Below are positions 22,880 to 35,461 of a stretch of 64,000 nucleotides of DNA, one piece after another. The notes beneath the pieces are model-generated. The model was not told the origin of the DNA, searched no databases, and saw only the letters and a list, made by a program, of their open reading frames with translations. The translations under genes were made by a program, and so were the position numbers. Source of the stretch: Suillus spraguei (lineage: Eukaryota; Basidiomycota; Agaricomycetes; Boletales; Suillaceae); contig JABCPU010000191.1 of the NCBI GenBank assembly GCA_016800925.1, forward strand, positions 61,114 through 125,113, written 5' to 3'. Numbering within the stretch: position 1 is the first letter of the stretch; each line of letters begins with the position of its first letter.

Positions 22880-23560
22880 ATTGACAGTTGGTGTCAACCC
22901 CATGTATGTAAGTACGTGCTCCATCTGCACTCCATGTGATCGTCGTTCCTATTTTATTGAACCAGCATGGTTTCTGCGTGTTCTTGGAGACAACTTCAAA
23001 CAGCATTTAGCGATTGACGATACTTTGCACGTAGGAGAGGAATCGAATGGTACAGATGCGCGCTGCAGAAAATCGACGACATTCTTGCCCACACGTGCAA
23101 TAGAATCCGCACACCTGACAGATGCACAGCGGAGTTAGTCAGTGAGGATTGATTTTTAACTTCGAATCATGGAGCACTGGAGGCCGACTCGGAACATGTG
23201 CGAGATGTTGAATGAGGAGCAGCGTTCAATACTTGATGCCATCTGCGGTGGCATCCCGTCCCGAGTTCTTCGTTGAGAGTCAACAAGGAAGAGGGGAGAC
23301 ATTCATGGTGAACGTGCTATCCTCCGCACTGCGCACACCAGGGCACATAATTCTCATCGTCGGAAGCAGTGTTCTGTGTCCAACAGCGTATAAACGTACC
23401 AGTCGCACAACTCATTATATGTTCGGCATTCCCTGCACTCCACCATCCATTCCTTTTTGCCACGAGCTGACCTCATTCGAACACGCTATACTGCATTCAA
23501 GAAAAGGACTAGAAGAACAGTTTTTTAACCTCCAACGAGTGCTTCTGCCACTTCGCTTCC
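22880..23560 (+). pseudogene. Helitron-type Pif1 helicase fragment, copy 1
   Basis: In shifting plus-strand frames the sequence resembles the start of the Pif1-like helicase domain of Helitron transposases: FKQHLAIDDTL upstream, LNEEQRSILDAICGG, a decayed Walker A block (PEFFVESQQGRGETFMVNVL, where the family has GPGGTGKT), GHIILIVGSS and RTTHYMFGIPCTPPSIPF (family: GRTAHS-F-IP). Stops and frameshifts occur throughout, and the key Gly and Lys residues of Walker A are gone. It ends beside the 3' end of DUF6533 copy B and has a sister copy at 31795-32740, so it was carried along in a segmental duplication, or a Helitron captured the neighbouring gene. Confidence 0.6.
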
Positions 23561-23581
23561 AAAACAAAATCCAATACCAGC

Positions 23582-25140
23582 CTACCAATGAGAGGAAACC
23601 TCGGACTGCAGTACACTGACCCTGGTGGTAAGAATATCGATGCTGGTTGTGGCGGAGGTAGAGAAAATGCCGGTGTCCATAGATTCGTGCAGGTTAAGCA
23701 TCAGGCGAGAGATGAGATTGACAGACATGCTGAAGGTCATACTTAGTATCGGTCCGTGTCTATCGCGGTATCCACCCACCAACTAGTAATTGTGCTCAGG
23801 CTGCCTCTGGTGATATCCTGGCAGATCGTCAGGAAATAGTCAACCTAGTGAAAACATGCAGGCATATACTCACTAAGCCGCACTAAATAACTGTGTGAGC
23901 GTGTAACTGAATCAACATTTAATTCGTTGACTTACGAAGTACGTCAGAATGTTGGATAAATTGACCAATGTCATCCCTCTGAGAGAAAGCGGATCAGGTT
24001 TGCTTGAATTACAGTTTCACTAGCACTCTCACGCGAAGTACATGACACCTGCACTTGGTTTGGTTCAGTGTTTACAATACCGGTACGACGAAAAAATACC
24101 ATCATAGAATATGACATCAAGGATATCTCTCCTGGATATTTGGAAGAACCGCGGCAATCCCCTAGTCTTGCAAACCTTGAAGACTGTGAGGGCGAAGATG
24201 AGTAATTCCAAGATAAACATTGCTAGCCATGCTATCCCACGACCTGCGATTGAATGATTTCGTGGCATTATCAATTTACATCCAGATGTGACTTAGAATG
24301 CACTAACGGATAGATCTGCCAGGACTTTTGAGCAGACATGCGGAACGATGAAGGGAATGACATACGTCACTGTTGTGTATATTTCATGGCACTTGCCGTC
24401 GGTCACATTGTTTGAATCATGTAAAAAAGTTCCGGACTAAAAAGTTCAACAGACACCAAAGTCCAACATTCTTCGCGAACACGCACCCACACTGCAGCCG
24501 CAAGAGGAAGGCTGATGATTACCATCCATTTAAGTAGGCGCTTGCTACGGCCGTAGAGAGCATAAGTGCGAAGAAACAGTATGACTGAAATGTTGAATAA
24601 TTCAGTATGTCTTTCTTGCGATAAACTCAACTCACTGCAGATCAAGGTCTGTTGGAAACGAATTAACATTTCTCTGGCTAGCAAGTATTTCGAACAGCTA
24701 AGCCTTTGTTAAGAAAAACAACAGACATTCAAGAATCAAAGATAAAACCTCTGCGGAGATAATGAGCATGCCAATTGAGTAACGTGCACAACACCAAACC
24801 TTATTTGAAATGGGCAGGAAATCACCAAGCATGTGAGAGATATTGCTGAGTAGGGCGACATAGCGATTGATAAAAAATAATGTTGCTGACAGTGTCTTCG
24901 GACGATACCAAATAAACGCAATTTCTTCGGGGAGGGTCGATATATGGTCGTATATCAGGATACCTATAATATTCGTGAGGGTCTTGAGACCATAAGATGA
25001 AATGTCCCAGTACAAATTGCCACGACGTCGGTGTACAAGTACACCGACCTGACAAAATGCGATGTTAGGTGGCAGCATACATAGTAAATAGATGCGTTTA
25101 TCACTCACACCTGCTGCGCTTCCAAGTTAGTGATAGACAT
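23582..25140 (-). CDS. DUF6533 seven-transmembrane protein, copy B
   Basis: Exon 1 begins at 25140 (MSITNLEAQQ, donor GTGAGT at 25108). The next exons give VYLYTDVVAIC, a 50-bp intron, ILIYDHISTLPEEIAFIW, then RPKTLSATLFFINRYVALL, the DUF6533 block at about residues 15-60. Further exons give LRTYALYGRSKRLLKWMVI, CWTLVSVELFSPELF and the C-terminal LISRLMLNLHESMDTG, ending at TAG 23582. About seven hydrophobic segments are expected, so it is a membrane protein; its function is unknown. Splice sites could be placed so that the frame stays open through the parts checked, making this the best intact copy together with D. Promoter-side sequence is shared with copy A. Confidence 0.72.
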
Positions 25141-26239
25141 GGTAAAGGCAATATCATAAGAGAAATGGGTGTTAAAACTTAGGATTGACCGGAACAGTTT
25201 GATGATATACCGTCGTGCTTCGTTCTCCTTCCCACATCCATCAGAATTCACAGTACCATCAAGGGCTATGTGGCCAGCAAGGGCGATGACACACGTTAAC
25301 TGGGCGGAAACGGGCGGAACATTGCGAGTTGAAACCATCTTAAACGCCGATGGTGCTGTGCATTGATATTCCAACTTGAAAGCTAGTTTATTTATAATTA
25401 GTGTGTTGCCAGCGCACGAATAATTCCTCAGACCCTTACGCTGCTATAAGGGAGGGGAGTCATGCGTTTTTTCTTGCAAGGATAACTGCCACCAGCGACC
25501 ACAGGAATTGATCGAGGACCAAGGAGGCAAAATAAACTGTGTCGGTAACACATGGACCTGGAGTTGACCTAGAGTAGGTAGGTAGGACACATCACTTAGC
25601 AGTGCAGCACTAGCGCAAATACGCCGGTCCGATCAGAATTAGATAGTGGCATGCGCGGTCTGGACCCAGCTTTGTCTCGACTTGCTTTGTAACTCGCGTG
25701 GCGCAAATAGAAAAGTAGTGGTGACATGCTGTGCAGTGTGCATGCACCATGCATAGTTGGACACACTAGCTAGTATATCTGATGTCGAGGCACGTGGCTG
25801 AGCTACCGTGAGAATATTTGTGATCAAGGTCAATTCTTTTTTTCTGTTGATTCGGACCTCCCGAGTTGCCAGCGCTTGGCATGCATTGATCGATTGATCT
25901 GTTGCTACTATCATAAACAGACACTGGCACTCGTGGTACATAAGAACATCTACTCCACTCACTGATCATGCATATGGCTGGTTATCAACGTTATGATGTA
26001 AGGAGTCCCAGAACGTTTTGATCGGTTGGTGGAACAAAAGCGTGTGACGAAAAAGGAAATCCCTTTTGTCAGCAGATATCGAAAACAACATTCGCCTTCT
26101 TCCCACATCGCCTATAAGCCATGGTCAACCTATGAATAAACAACGATCTAAAAGAATGTGTGCTCACACCCTGGAATCATGGTTGGGACGTCGAAGATAT
26201 CTGTGAAGTGTTCGATGTTTCTCGGACCAGCTGCTTTCG
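25141..26239. other. Upstream repeat of copy B and unassigned sequence
   Basis: 25141-25975 repeats the upstream region of copy A (compare 22009-22800, including GCATGCAT(T/A)-ATCGATTGATCTGTT). From 25976 to 26239 nothing is recognised. Confidence 0.5.
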
Positions 26240-26695
26240 TTGGCTACTGTTACTAGGCCTCCTTCTCCACTTGTCAGCCGCACGAGAATAATCACGCGAG
26301 CGCTCATGACAACAGTCAAAGACATCTCTGCTCAAGAATCAGATTTGTTCCTCAACGGACCACCTGGCTTGAAGTCGAGCACAGTATCAGCATCACCCCA
26401 TCATCCTTATCTCGCAATCTCAGAAATGTTGGCCTTTCTTGAAAAAATGCTCCAGAATATTGCATGCAATTGCGGCGATGCCCATCGAGAGGAGCTCAAA
26501 ATTAGTCTTCGGAATGACTCTGTTGGCGATGGCTCAGAGTTTGTTGTCCTCGATGAAACTAGCAAGAACGAGCGTACTTATGCACGCCATTATGGACAAT
26601 CACACTATGAACCACGTGCACAGCTTCGTGACGTTTTTGTTAGAGGAGAACGTTACTCGCTATGCGCCGTCATGACCACAGACGGTTCCAACTGA
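26240..26695 (+). CDS. Hypothetical protein, 151 codons
   Basis: An open frame from ATG 26240 (MATVTRPPSPLVSRTRI) to TGA 26693-26695 with no domain recognised. It has no signal peptide or membrane span; the C-terminal half is polar (FVVLDETSKNERTYARHYG). There is no clear partner nearby. It may be a real small gene, an exon of a larger one, or chance; acidic minus-strand frames over 26650-27330 compete for the same region. Confidence 0.25.
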   Translation: MATVTRPPSPLVSRTRIITRALMTTVKDISAQESDLFLNGPPGLKSSTVSASPHHPYLAISEMLAFLEKMLQNIACNCGDAHREELKISLRNDSVGDGSEFVVLDETSKNERTYARHYGQSHYEPRAQLRDVFVRGERYSLCAVMTTDGSN

Positions 26696-28183
26696 TCAAC
26701 TTCTACCTCGTCTTCTTCTTCTTCTACCGGATTTTTGGTCGACCAGTTAGCCTCGGAGAGGTGCCCTATTTTCTCATCATCATTGAAATATGACGCAGAT
26801 GAATCCGGGAAACTCCAATGGTTCGTCGCTATGCTCCCTGATATCCGAGTTTGCAACTACAGCCTTGAGCTTAGGTCTGGCTGGTATTCTGAATGTTGGC
26901 TGTTTCGAACTTTTTTTTTTCGTTTCGCCATAGAAATGTGTCTGTATGACACGTAATGGGACATCGATTACATCACTCCTATCTTCTGTGAAGCTTTTGA
27001 ATTGTTTCTGCATGGCCACTTCGATTACCGATCCATTGCATCATTAAAGTGTTGATCTCGCGCTACAGCATAGAGAACACCGCCGTCTGTATCCAGGAAT
27101 CCGTGCCACCGTCCTGTGAGCTATCGTCCATCTGCCCCTCTGCCCAGAGGACCCTTACCTTTGTAGCATCGCAACAGAGGCAGACGGCGATTATGTGATC
27201 GTCGGTTGTGTTTAACTTCCAGAAGATAGACGCATCTGATGATGGCATTATCCTCTGACGAGTCGTGCCCGAGTTCTGTCCTCTGGGAAATAGCATTCCT
27301 GAACAGTCAACGAAATATTTCGCATACATCACTGCGAGTCATATTCTACGATCCCTGACCTTGCATCAATATGTGGTATATTATCATCTATCCTCTCCTG
27401 CGGAAATAGCATCCGAGTCTGTGTGCATGGTACATTGCAGATGTCAAAGAGCTGAATTGAAACAAAAGTTAGTTCGAGTGCGAGATGTCGGCTACATGCA
27501 GCGGAAATTTGAGCTCCGTTAAGGCAGGTACCCACATTATTATCAGGGCATGGGCTAGGCCACGACGGATGCCAGCCGCCCTGAATTCACTGAGTGACAA
27601 AAGCCATAAGGAGATCAAGTATAGCTCCATTGCGCGTAGTGAGACGTTGGCTATTGTTAAAAGTTATAGCATGTAAGATGAAGCAAAAATTAAAACCGGC
27701 AGGTAAAGAACTGTGTGAACGTTCACGCGCATGCTTAAACACGAGCGGATGCGAGGCCCGGGTAGCCAGCGGCGCGTTGAGTATCGAAAGCGCAGTCTCG
27801 TCACCCCGGACCTATGGTTGAATGTCGGAAAAAAACTTCGTAGTGCTGGTGCTTGAGGCTTGAAATATTAGAGTGCCCGAAAACGATCACCAGGAGAAGC
27901 TTCAAGAATCCAATACAACGTTGACTGGAAACTCACGTGGATTACATTATATGAAGAAGTCGACCGGGAGGTGGTGGAAATTTGGACCCGGTCAAGTTGT
28001 CACCCCCATTGAGGCTCTAACTTGCAGACTCAGTTCATGATACTCGAGGATTCATCAAGACTGGTAGATGAAGGCGAGTGCATCAGTTGCTCAAGCCGTA
28101 GTTTGCAAAGAAAGTTGTATTTAGAATCTTCCTCACTTCGAACTACACCATCATGATACGCTTGTTCATTCTGCAATATAGAT
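26696..28183. other. Unassigned region
   Basis: Several short minus-strand open stretches (for example 26780-27019, 27063-27332 and 27329-27535) could be exons of a hypothetical gene, but no domain, consistent splice chain or repeat was recognised. A CTT/TTC run lies at 26710-26725. From about 27540 to 28183 nothing is seen. Confidence 0.3.
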
Positions 28184-31100
28184 TTACCTATGAACTGGAT
28201 TCAGGACAGTGCGCCCTTCCACAAATTCCAGGATGGCTTCGTCAGATGGTCGACGCTCCATATCCCGTGACCAACAGCTTTGGATAAAACCCCAGTCGAC
28301 GTCACTGACTACAGGTGCGGACGGCCTTTTGGGTCTTATTCCTTGTGATATGCAGTGGATTATGGCTTCATATCTCGCAATATAATGGTATGGGATCTTG
28401 CCCTCTAAAACCTGCAGAAGATGAGCTGATTCAGTGACGATCATCCAGGTTACGTGCCTGCAGCATGATTCCTCCAAAAGAGTACACATCGCTCTTTGGA
28501 GTGAATACCAGTGACATGTTGCCTTCGTCATCAAATATCAAGTATTCTGGCGCCATGTATGGCGCGGTGCACGTGGGATTGGTGGGCAATAATGCCTGAC
28601 TGGTTCTTTCAGGAAGGAGGCAGAGAGACCAAAATCGGCGAGGCTTGCTTTTCCATTCTTATCAATGAGAACATTGTTCTAAAGAAACTTCAGTTGGGCG
28701 TTCATGGATCTCATGAGGGCATACGCACACCGCTCAAGTCTCCATGGATGATGACTGCGAGTGGACTGCCCGATTCAGTGTTAATTGACTCCAACATCAA
28801 CGACAAAAAACTGAACATACGATATTGAAGTCCACGAGCTACATCCCTGAGCTGAAGAGACCTTAGCGTGGTGGATATGTGAGATGAGTAATTGACCGAA
28901 CCAGTGCAAATTTGCGTTGTAGGAAAGCATCTTATGCTTGCGCTGAAGGTATCTGGTCAAAGTACCATTTTGGAACCAGGGGGAGATGAGTGCCGGGAGG
29001 GAACCAAATCCGTCCGTAACTCCCAAGAGAGGAACAATATTTTCGTGTTCGAGTTTCAACCATAGCTTAATCTCTCGGAACAATCGCTGACGGATCCAAG
29101 TCAGTAAAACGAGTGCAGAAAAATACATGTAAGCTACCGACATTGATAATTTTCAACACATCCGGACTCTCACCAAATTTTATTTCCTTGACTGCGATCT
29201 AAATCGATGTAAGGAATATAGTTGACAATCAATTGGAATGCACCTACGTCATCGCAAGTTGTGATAGAAGATAACTGGTGGCGGGAAGCCAATTGTGGGA
29301 CGCTTGTATCGATGTCTGTTACACAGAGCTTACACATATGAACATTTGCGAACCCTCCGGAGTTCTGGTGATCCTTGTTTAGTCGTTGGACTGAGTTCGT
29401 CAAATCAACGGCACTAAAGACGATGAGCCCAACAGCGGCATACAATAAAAATATCTCACCCGAAACCTTGGACTAAAACTAAGTAGCGCACCTTCTCAAT
29501 TGAAGACGGGATTTCTCTTTAGATAGACACAGCCGCACCAAGTTCAGCTGAGCTTCATCCATCTTGAATAAAATCCAGTGAGGCACTGCATAAGAGGAAC
29601 TTCGCAAGGATTGTACCTCCACAGTCGGACTAAAAGGCCCTGCACCCTTTAATTTTTCCGAAACCACTTGACCCTCTTCTGAAATCCACCAGTACGGTAG
29701 TTTTCCCGACAACACCTGGAGAATACGTGTGTGGAACGTGTTGAAAGCTATTTTGCTCCACAACGCACCAGAATCATGACGCAGCCATATGAGTATATAT
29801 CTCCGGCTTTTGATGGTCTTGAAGCCTCTATTTGATGATCAATATACTCGGGTGCAGTGTACCTTGCATCTCCTGGGAGCTGTTCGCTGAATATCTGATC
29901 ATCTGCGATACGTACACGGCCTGAATCATCACAGAATATGGTATCCTAGAGGTGCAGTGAGAATCTTTAGCACACTACTGAATCAATCGAAGCATACGCC
30001 TGTTAGATTGCCATGCACAATGCCCTGTTTATGCACTGAGGGGTGTATGAGTTTTGTGCATAAGTTGCCATGGAACATACTGACGATAATTAACACCATC
30101 TGCCACCTCAAATAGCTGTCCATTCAAGGTCAGGATTGAAAGTCTTATTCATGCCACAAAATATCAACTTACAATGTCGGACTTTTGACGTTCAGACAAA
30201 TTGAAGTGATTTCGTTTTAGGTAGTCGTGCAATGAACCGCGTGGTACACGCCGGGGGCTTTGCTCCCTGCTGACAGGTACACGAGAGATATGAAATTGTC
30301 GTTTGCATATTTGACTTGAGGGCATCAAGTGCTGTCCGTAACCGGAAAACAAACATACTCACCAATCAATAGAGCAACCAGCCTGACGTTGGAATAATTC
30401 GAGCAAATGCATAATAGTCTCGACACCAAGGCGATTCACAGCACCACAAAAATGACATTGGTAGTCGACTCCAGAGGTCACTTGCTGTTCAATTATAACT
30501 CTCATAACAGTCTTCGTGCCAGCTTCGATACTTTGCCATTCATAACTTGTACTAGGCCAGGTTGGTCGTATGCCCTTGTCAATGGACAGTTCGTACTGTC
30601 CTTCCTCGATAACACTATTTCGGGCTGTGATCGAGTCACGTTCAAACAGAACTTGAAGCATCTTATTGAGTTGCTAAAGAGAATTTGGCGAATAAGCTTC
30701 CCAGATTTTCATTGTTGCGAGGCGTACCTGGAATGAGGAGTAAAAGTTTACCGGTACCGGATGTTCATGGCTCTGATGATCCTCTCGCATATCGTGCATG
30801 TTATTTTGATTTTGTTGCATTTGGAACCACTATAGAAGCAGAGCGGTGAGTAAAACACAGGAAATATATGAAGAACTCAACTAGACAGCTCAGCAAGTAG
30901 CGGTCAATTTCAATGGAACATCTAGCAATAAGTTGTGCGATGGATGTATACAAAGACCACGGCTATGCAAAAATTTCAGTTGGGCAAAGGTCTCTTGCAG
31001 AATCCTGAGTGCGGCTTAATATTGAGTAAATTTAAGCACGCATCGAGAAGGCACGTACCCAACTAAAGAATCCCTCCTAGATTGTTCAAATGGATCCCGG

Positions 31101-31627
31101 ACGGTCGTAGCGTTCCACAAATACCAGTTTATTAGTCGATGGAGTCGTAATGTCAGGCGATCTAGATCTGCCATATGCTGACCATGTCTCTGTTGACGTC
31201 CTTTGAAATCAAGATGCATCATCATAATGGAAGAAGCTCTCACATATATAACTTGAAGGACGGCCAACAATCTAGAAATAGCAGCTCCCATTGGAGGAGT
31301 AAAGGCTTGAACAAGTGGGATTGCACCTGGGTCTGAAGCTTCGCAAGCAGAGGACACACCCCAGGAGTACCCGGCAGAGGAAATATGGGTGGAGACGTTG
31401 AGACCTGGTTCACTGATCGCAGAAATGGGGTGGACTGCTGAACAATTTAAAGGGAGACTCGGAAGAAGGGGAAGGGCAAAATGGATATCTGCGGGGATGG
31501 ATCCATCGCCCTCATGCTGGTCAGTAACTGATGGGCTGTATTGTGTGTACCCAATCTTTGTGGGGCACCTCCGACGAACTGCGAATACTTTGCCTAAATC
31601 CTCAGCAGAATTGTTGACGGAAATCAT
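28184..31627 (-). CDS. Double kinase: helical N-terminus, pseudokinase, TKL-type kinase
   Basis: N-terminal exon 31627-31016 (MISVNNSAEDLGK; helical RLLAVLQVIYVRASS...LTLRLHRLINWYL). Next exons carry WFQMQQNQNN, KMLQVLFERDS and a CHFCG. A first kinase-like domain (about 30240-29492) has RGSLHDYL, IVHGNLTGDTIF (catalytic Asp is Asn), RIADDQIF (no DFG), YTAPEYI and GDIYSYGC: a pseudokinase. A phase-consistent 78-bp intron (29491-29414) joins it to AVDLTNSVQR and a second kinase with GGFANV, IAVKEIKF, HGDLSGNNVLI, LADFGLS, PYMAPE, SDVYSFGG and CWSRDMERRPS, ending at 28184. All catalytic residues of the second domain are present. Two separate genes remain possible, because the pseudokinase exon also has a stop at 29479, inside the proposed intron. 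Confidence 0.72.
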
Positions 31628-31794
31628 GTAAGACGTGAGGGCAGCGAAACAATCAAAGGAAGGTCGTGGTCAAGGTATTTACAATAACAGCCCAGTCAGG
31701 TAACTGTGTAGTACGTATATTCAAGTTCTAGTAAAGAACCATCGTGACTTTGTGACAGTGCCGAGGACACAGCTGTAACTCCGTGTGCTACGTA

Positions 31795-32740
31795 CGTCCA
31801 TGTGCACTCCATGTGATCGCTCCTAAACTCATATTTCTATCCTTGAATGACCATGGCTTCTGCGTGTTATTTGGGATGAAAGACTGCCCAGGCGCACGTC
31901 AATTTCTTGACTTCATCCGTCATACCTCCAGCATCAATAACGCTGTGAACTTCCTCTTTCCTCAGACGCCCCGAGGCCGTGACGATCCCGGTAAGCACGA
32001 ATGCAAGTTCAGGACGAAAATCTGTTAAGAAACGAGACAGACAGAATCGTATTTCAGTTCGGACACTCAAAGAAGTGGAACAAGCTTTTCCAGACGCACC
32101 AGAACAAACTCCAGACTATCATACTCCTGTTCTTGAACCATCATCGCTTCTGTGTATTCTTTGGGACGAGTTCAAACAGCATTTAGCGATTAGCGATATT
32201 CTACGCGTGGGAGATGAATCGAATATCGGAATGGTTACAGATGCGCGCAGCGCGCTGCAGAAAATTGACGACATTCTCGCCCACAGTCAACACTTGCAAT
32301 GGAATCTGCACACCTGACAGATGTACAGCGGAATTAGTCAACCAACATCGGTTTTTAGCTTCGAATCATGGAGCACTGAAAGCCGAGCGATACAACATCG
32401 AGATGTTGAATGTCAGGTAGCGTTCAATATTTGATGTCATCTGCGGTGGCAACCAGTCCCGACGAAATATCGTGTTCTTTGTGGAGGGTCGACAAGAAGG
32501 ATGGAAGCGACTTATGGTAAACGTGCTATCCTCCGCACTGCGCGCATCAGGGTACATCATTCTTATCGTCGGCTGTGTCTAACAGTGCATAAACGTGCCA
32601 GTCGCACAGCTCATTATATGTTTGGCATTCCCTGCACTCCACCATCCATCCCTTTTCGCCACGAGCCGACCTCATTCGAACACACCACACTGTATTCAAG
32701 AAAAGGACTAGAAGAGCAGTTTTTTAAACTTACAACGCTT
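31795..32740 (+). pseudogene. Helitron-type Pif1 helicase fragment, copy 2
   Basis: Sister of 22880-23560. Readable pieces are LLCILWDEFKQHLAISDIL, ARSALQKIDDILAHSQHL, CTAELVNQHRFLASN, FFVEGRQEGW (Walker A region, lost) and RTAHYMFGIPCTPPSIP. The left part is itself duplicated: 31795-31880 and about 32130-32165 both carry the TGAACCATCATCGCTTCTGTG-like stretch, with unrelated sequence between. It ends beside the 3' end of DUF6533 copy C. No function is possible. Confidence 0.6.
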
Positions 32741-32791
32741 CCAACGAGAGCTTCTGCTACTTCGCATCCAAAAACAGAATCCAATACCATC

Positions 32792-34350
32792 CTACCAATG
32801 CTGAGAGGAAACCCCGGACTGTAGCACACTGACCCTGGTGGTAATGATATCGAGGCTGGTCGTGGTGGGGGTAGAGAAGATGCCAGTGTCCATGGATCCG
32901 TGTAGGTTAAGCATCAGGCGGGAGATGAGAGTGATAGACATGCTGAAGGTCATGCTTAGGATCATTCTGTGTCTATCGCATTATCCACCCACCAACTAGT
33001 AATTGTGCTCAGGCTACCTCTGGTGATATCCTTTGCAAATCGTCAGGAAATAGCCAACCTAGTGAAAAAATGCAGGCATATGCTTACTGAACCACACTAA
33101 ATCACTGTGTGAGCATGCGACTGAATCAATATTTCATTCGTTGACTTACGAAGTACGTCAGAATGTTGGGTAAATTGATCAATGTCATCCCTCTACGAGA
33201 AACCGAATCAGATTTACTCGAATTATAGCATCATAACACTCTCACGCGAAGTACATCACACCTGGCTTGGTTTGGTTCAGTGTCTACAATACCGTGCGAC
33301 GAAAAAATACCGTCATGGAACATGACATCGAGGATGTCTGTCCTGGATATTTGGAAGAACCGCGGCAATCCTCTAGTCTTGCAAATCCTTGAAGACTGTG
33401 AGGACGAAGATGATTAATTCGTAGATAAACATTGCTAGCCATGCTATCCCATGACCTGCGATTGAACGGTTTCGTGGCACTATCAATTGACATCCAGATG
33501 TGCTTGGAATGCACTAACGGATAGATCTGCCAGAACTTTTGAGCAAGCATGCGGAATGATGAAGGGAACGACATACGTCACTGTTGTGTATATTCATGGC
33601 AATCGCCGTCGGTCACACTGTTTGAATCATTTCCAAAAGATCCGGCCTGAAAAGTTCAGCGGAATCCAAAGTCCAGAACTCTTCGCGGACACGTACCAAC
33701 GCTCCAGCTACAAGAGCGAGACCGATGATTGCCATCCGTTTAAGCAGGCGCCTGCTACACCGTAGAGAGCATAAGTGCGAAGAAATAGTACGACTGGAAT
33801 TTTGAAAAGTTCAGTATGTCTTTCTCGCGATAACTTCTAGCTCACTGCAAATAAAGACTTGTTGGGAAACAAGTAACACTTGGTTAGCTAGCAAGTATTT
33901 AGAACAGCTAGCCTTGGTTGAGCAAGATAACAGGTATTGAAGGACTTGAAAGACAAACCTCTGCGGAAATAATGAGTGATGTCAGAGAACGTGCACAACA
34001 CCGTAGAACCTTATTTGATATGGGCAAGAAATTGCTAAACAGGTAAAAGATATTGGCGAGCAGGGCGACATAACGATTGACGAAAAATAATATTGCAGAA
34101 AATGCCTTCGGACGACACCAAATAAACGTGATTTCTTCGGGGAGGGTCGACATATGGTCGTATATCAGGATACCTATAATATTTGTGAGGGTCTGAAGCC
34201 CAAAAATGAAATACCCCAGTACAGTTTGCCACGACATCGGCGTACAAGTGCACCGACCTGATAAAATTGTGATGTTAGACCCCAGGCTACATAGTAGGTA
34301 CATGCGTTTATCACTCACACCTGCTGCGCTTCCAAAGCAGTAATAGACAT
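32792..34350 (-). pseudogene. DUF6533 seven-transmembrane protein, copy C, frameshifted
   Basis: Start at 34350 (MSITALEAQQ); exons with LYADVVANC, YDHMSTLPEEITFIW, RPKAFSAILFFVNRYVALL, LRTYALYG and C-terminal LISRLMLNLHGSMDTG ending at TAG 32792. Directly after LRTYALYG one base is missing compared with copies A, B and D (about 33760-33770), shifting the frame in the third membrane segment. Otherwise the splice pattern equals copy B. One base can be a sequencing error, so copy C may still be real. Confidence 0.65.
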
Positions 34351-34877
34351 TGCAAGGGCAATATCATAAGAGAAAGAGATGTTGAAACTTAGGACCGACC
34401 GGAATGGTTTGATGATATACCCTCGTGCTTCGTTCTCGGATCCGTCCAACATCCATCAGATTCACTCTACGTACTACGTATCAAGGGCTATGCAGCTAGC
34501 AAGGGTGATCATGTGTTGACTGGGTGCAACGGGCGGAACATTAATATGGCGAGTCGAAACATCCTAAACGCCGATGGTGCTGTGCATAAACGCGCCAGAC
34601 TAGTTTATTTCATAATTAGTGTGTTGCTAACGAACGGATGGTTCCTCAGGCCCTTGCTCTGCGGCTACAAACCTGAAGTTATGCACCATCTCTTGCAAGA
34701 ATAGCTGCCACCATAGGAATTGATCGATGTCCAAGAGGGCAGAATCATCTGTGTCGGTAATACATAGACCTAGAATGGCCTGGGGTATGTAGAACACATC
34801 CGGGTCGCTTAGCAGTCGCCAGCGCCAGCGCAAATATGCCGATCAACGGTCAGAAATTCAAAATCGGATAGTACATA

Positions 34878-35459
34878 GCCCTACTCAATTTTATTTGACC
34901 ATTTTATTTCGTAAACAAGATGACGGCCAGCAAATAAATCAGGCACGTTATTGAGTGGCCATTTTATTCGCCATTTTATTTCGCACTCAGCATACCATAC
35001 TGAGCTCGGAGTTTGATATGGGAGAGAGGTGCTGAAATGCCAGCTAGGTGAGATCAATGAAGATCAAAGTGACAAGTACTGGTCCTTAACATCGCGAACA
35101 CTGATGCCAACATGGACCAGCAAGAATACATGCATGGTCACCACAGCACCTCAGTGTGTTGGTCATATGGTCCGTACTTGGCGAGTTTGTCATCGGGTGT
35201 CTCTGCATCAGCTAATAGAATGATAGCAAGTGTTTCGAGAGATGTTATGGCATGTGAGGAATCTGCCATAGTAGCATGAATATTAATGTGTTTCAACAAC
35301 GTCTAGGCCGACTCACGAGCGTTGATGCGTGCCGTTCAGCCGTCGTGTACTTGACTTCAATCTCCGCTATGTGCGTGCCGAAGGTGTCACTTGTTCATTT
35401 TATTTCGGAAGCTTTTGCACGACCTGTCACGAAATAAAATGGTCGTTATTGAGTAGGGC
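34878..35459. mobile_element. MITE-like DNA transposon with TA duplication
   Basis: Terminal inverted repeats of about 30 bp: left GCCCTACTCAATTTTATTTG, right (reverse complement) GCCCTACTCAATAACGACC, both continuing into CATTTTATTTCG. TA flanks both sides (34876-34877 and 35460-35461). The phrase CATTTTATTTCG or its complement recurs several times near both ends. 582 bp, no coding capacity seen. The TA duplication suggests mobilisation by a Tc1/mariner-type transposase; the family is not known to me. Confidence 0.8.
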
Positions 35460-35461
35460 TA

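Noticed and set aside
26653..27019. Acidic minus-strand frames as a gene
   Set aside because: The acidic run comes from a CTT/TTC simple repeat on the plus strand, and no start, splice chain or domain supports it.
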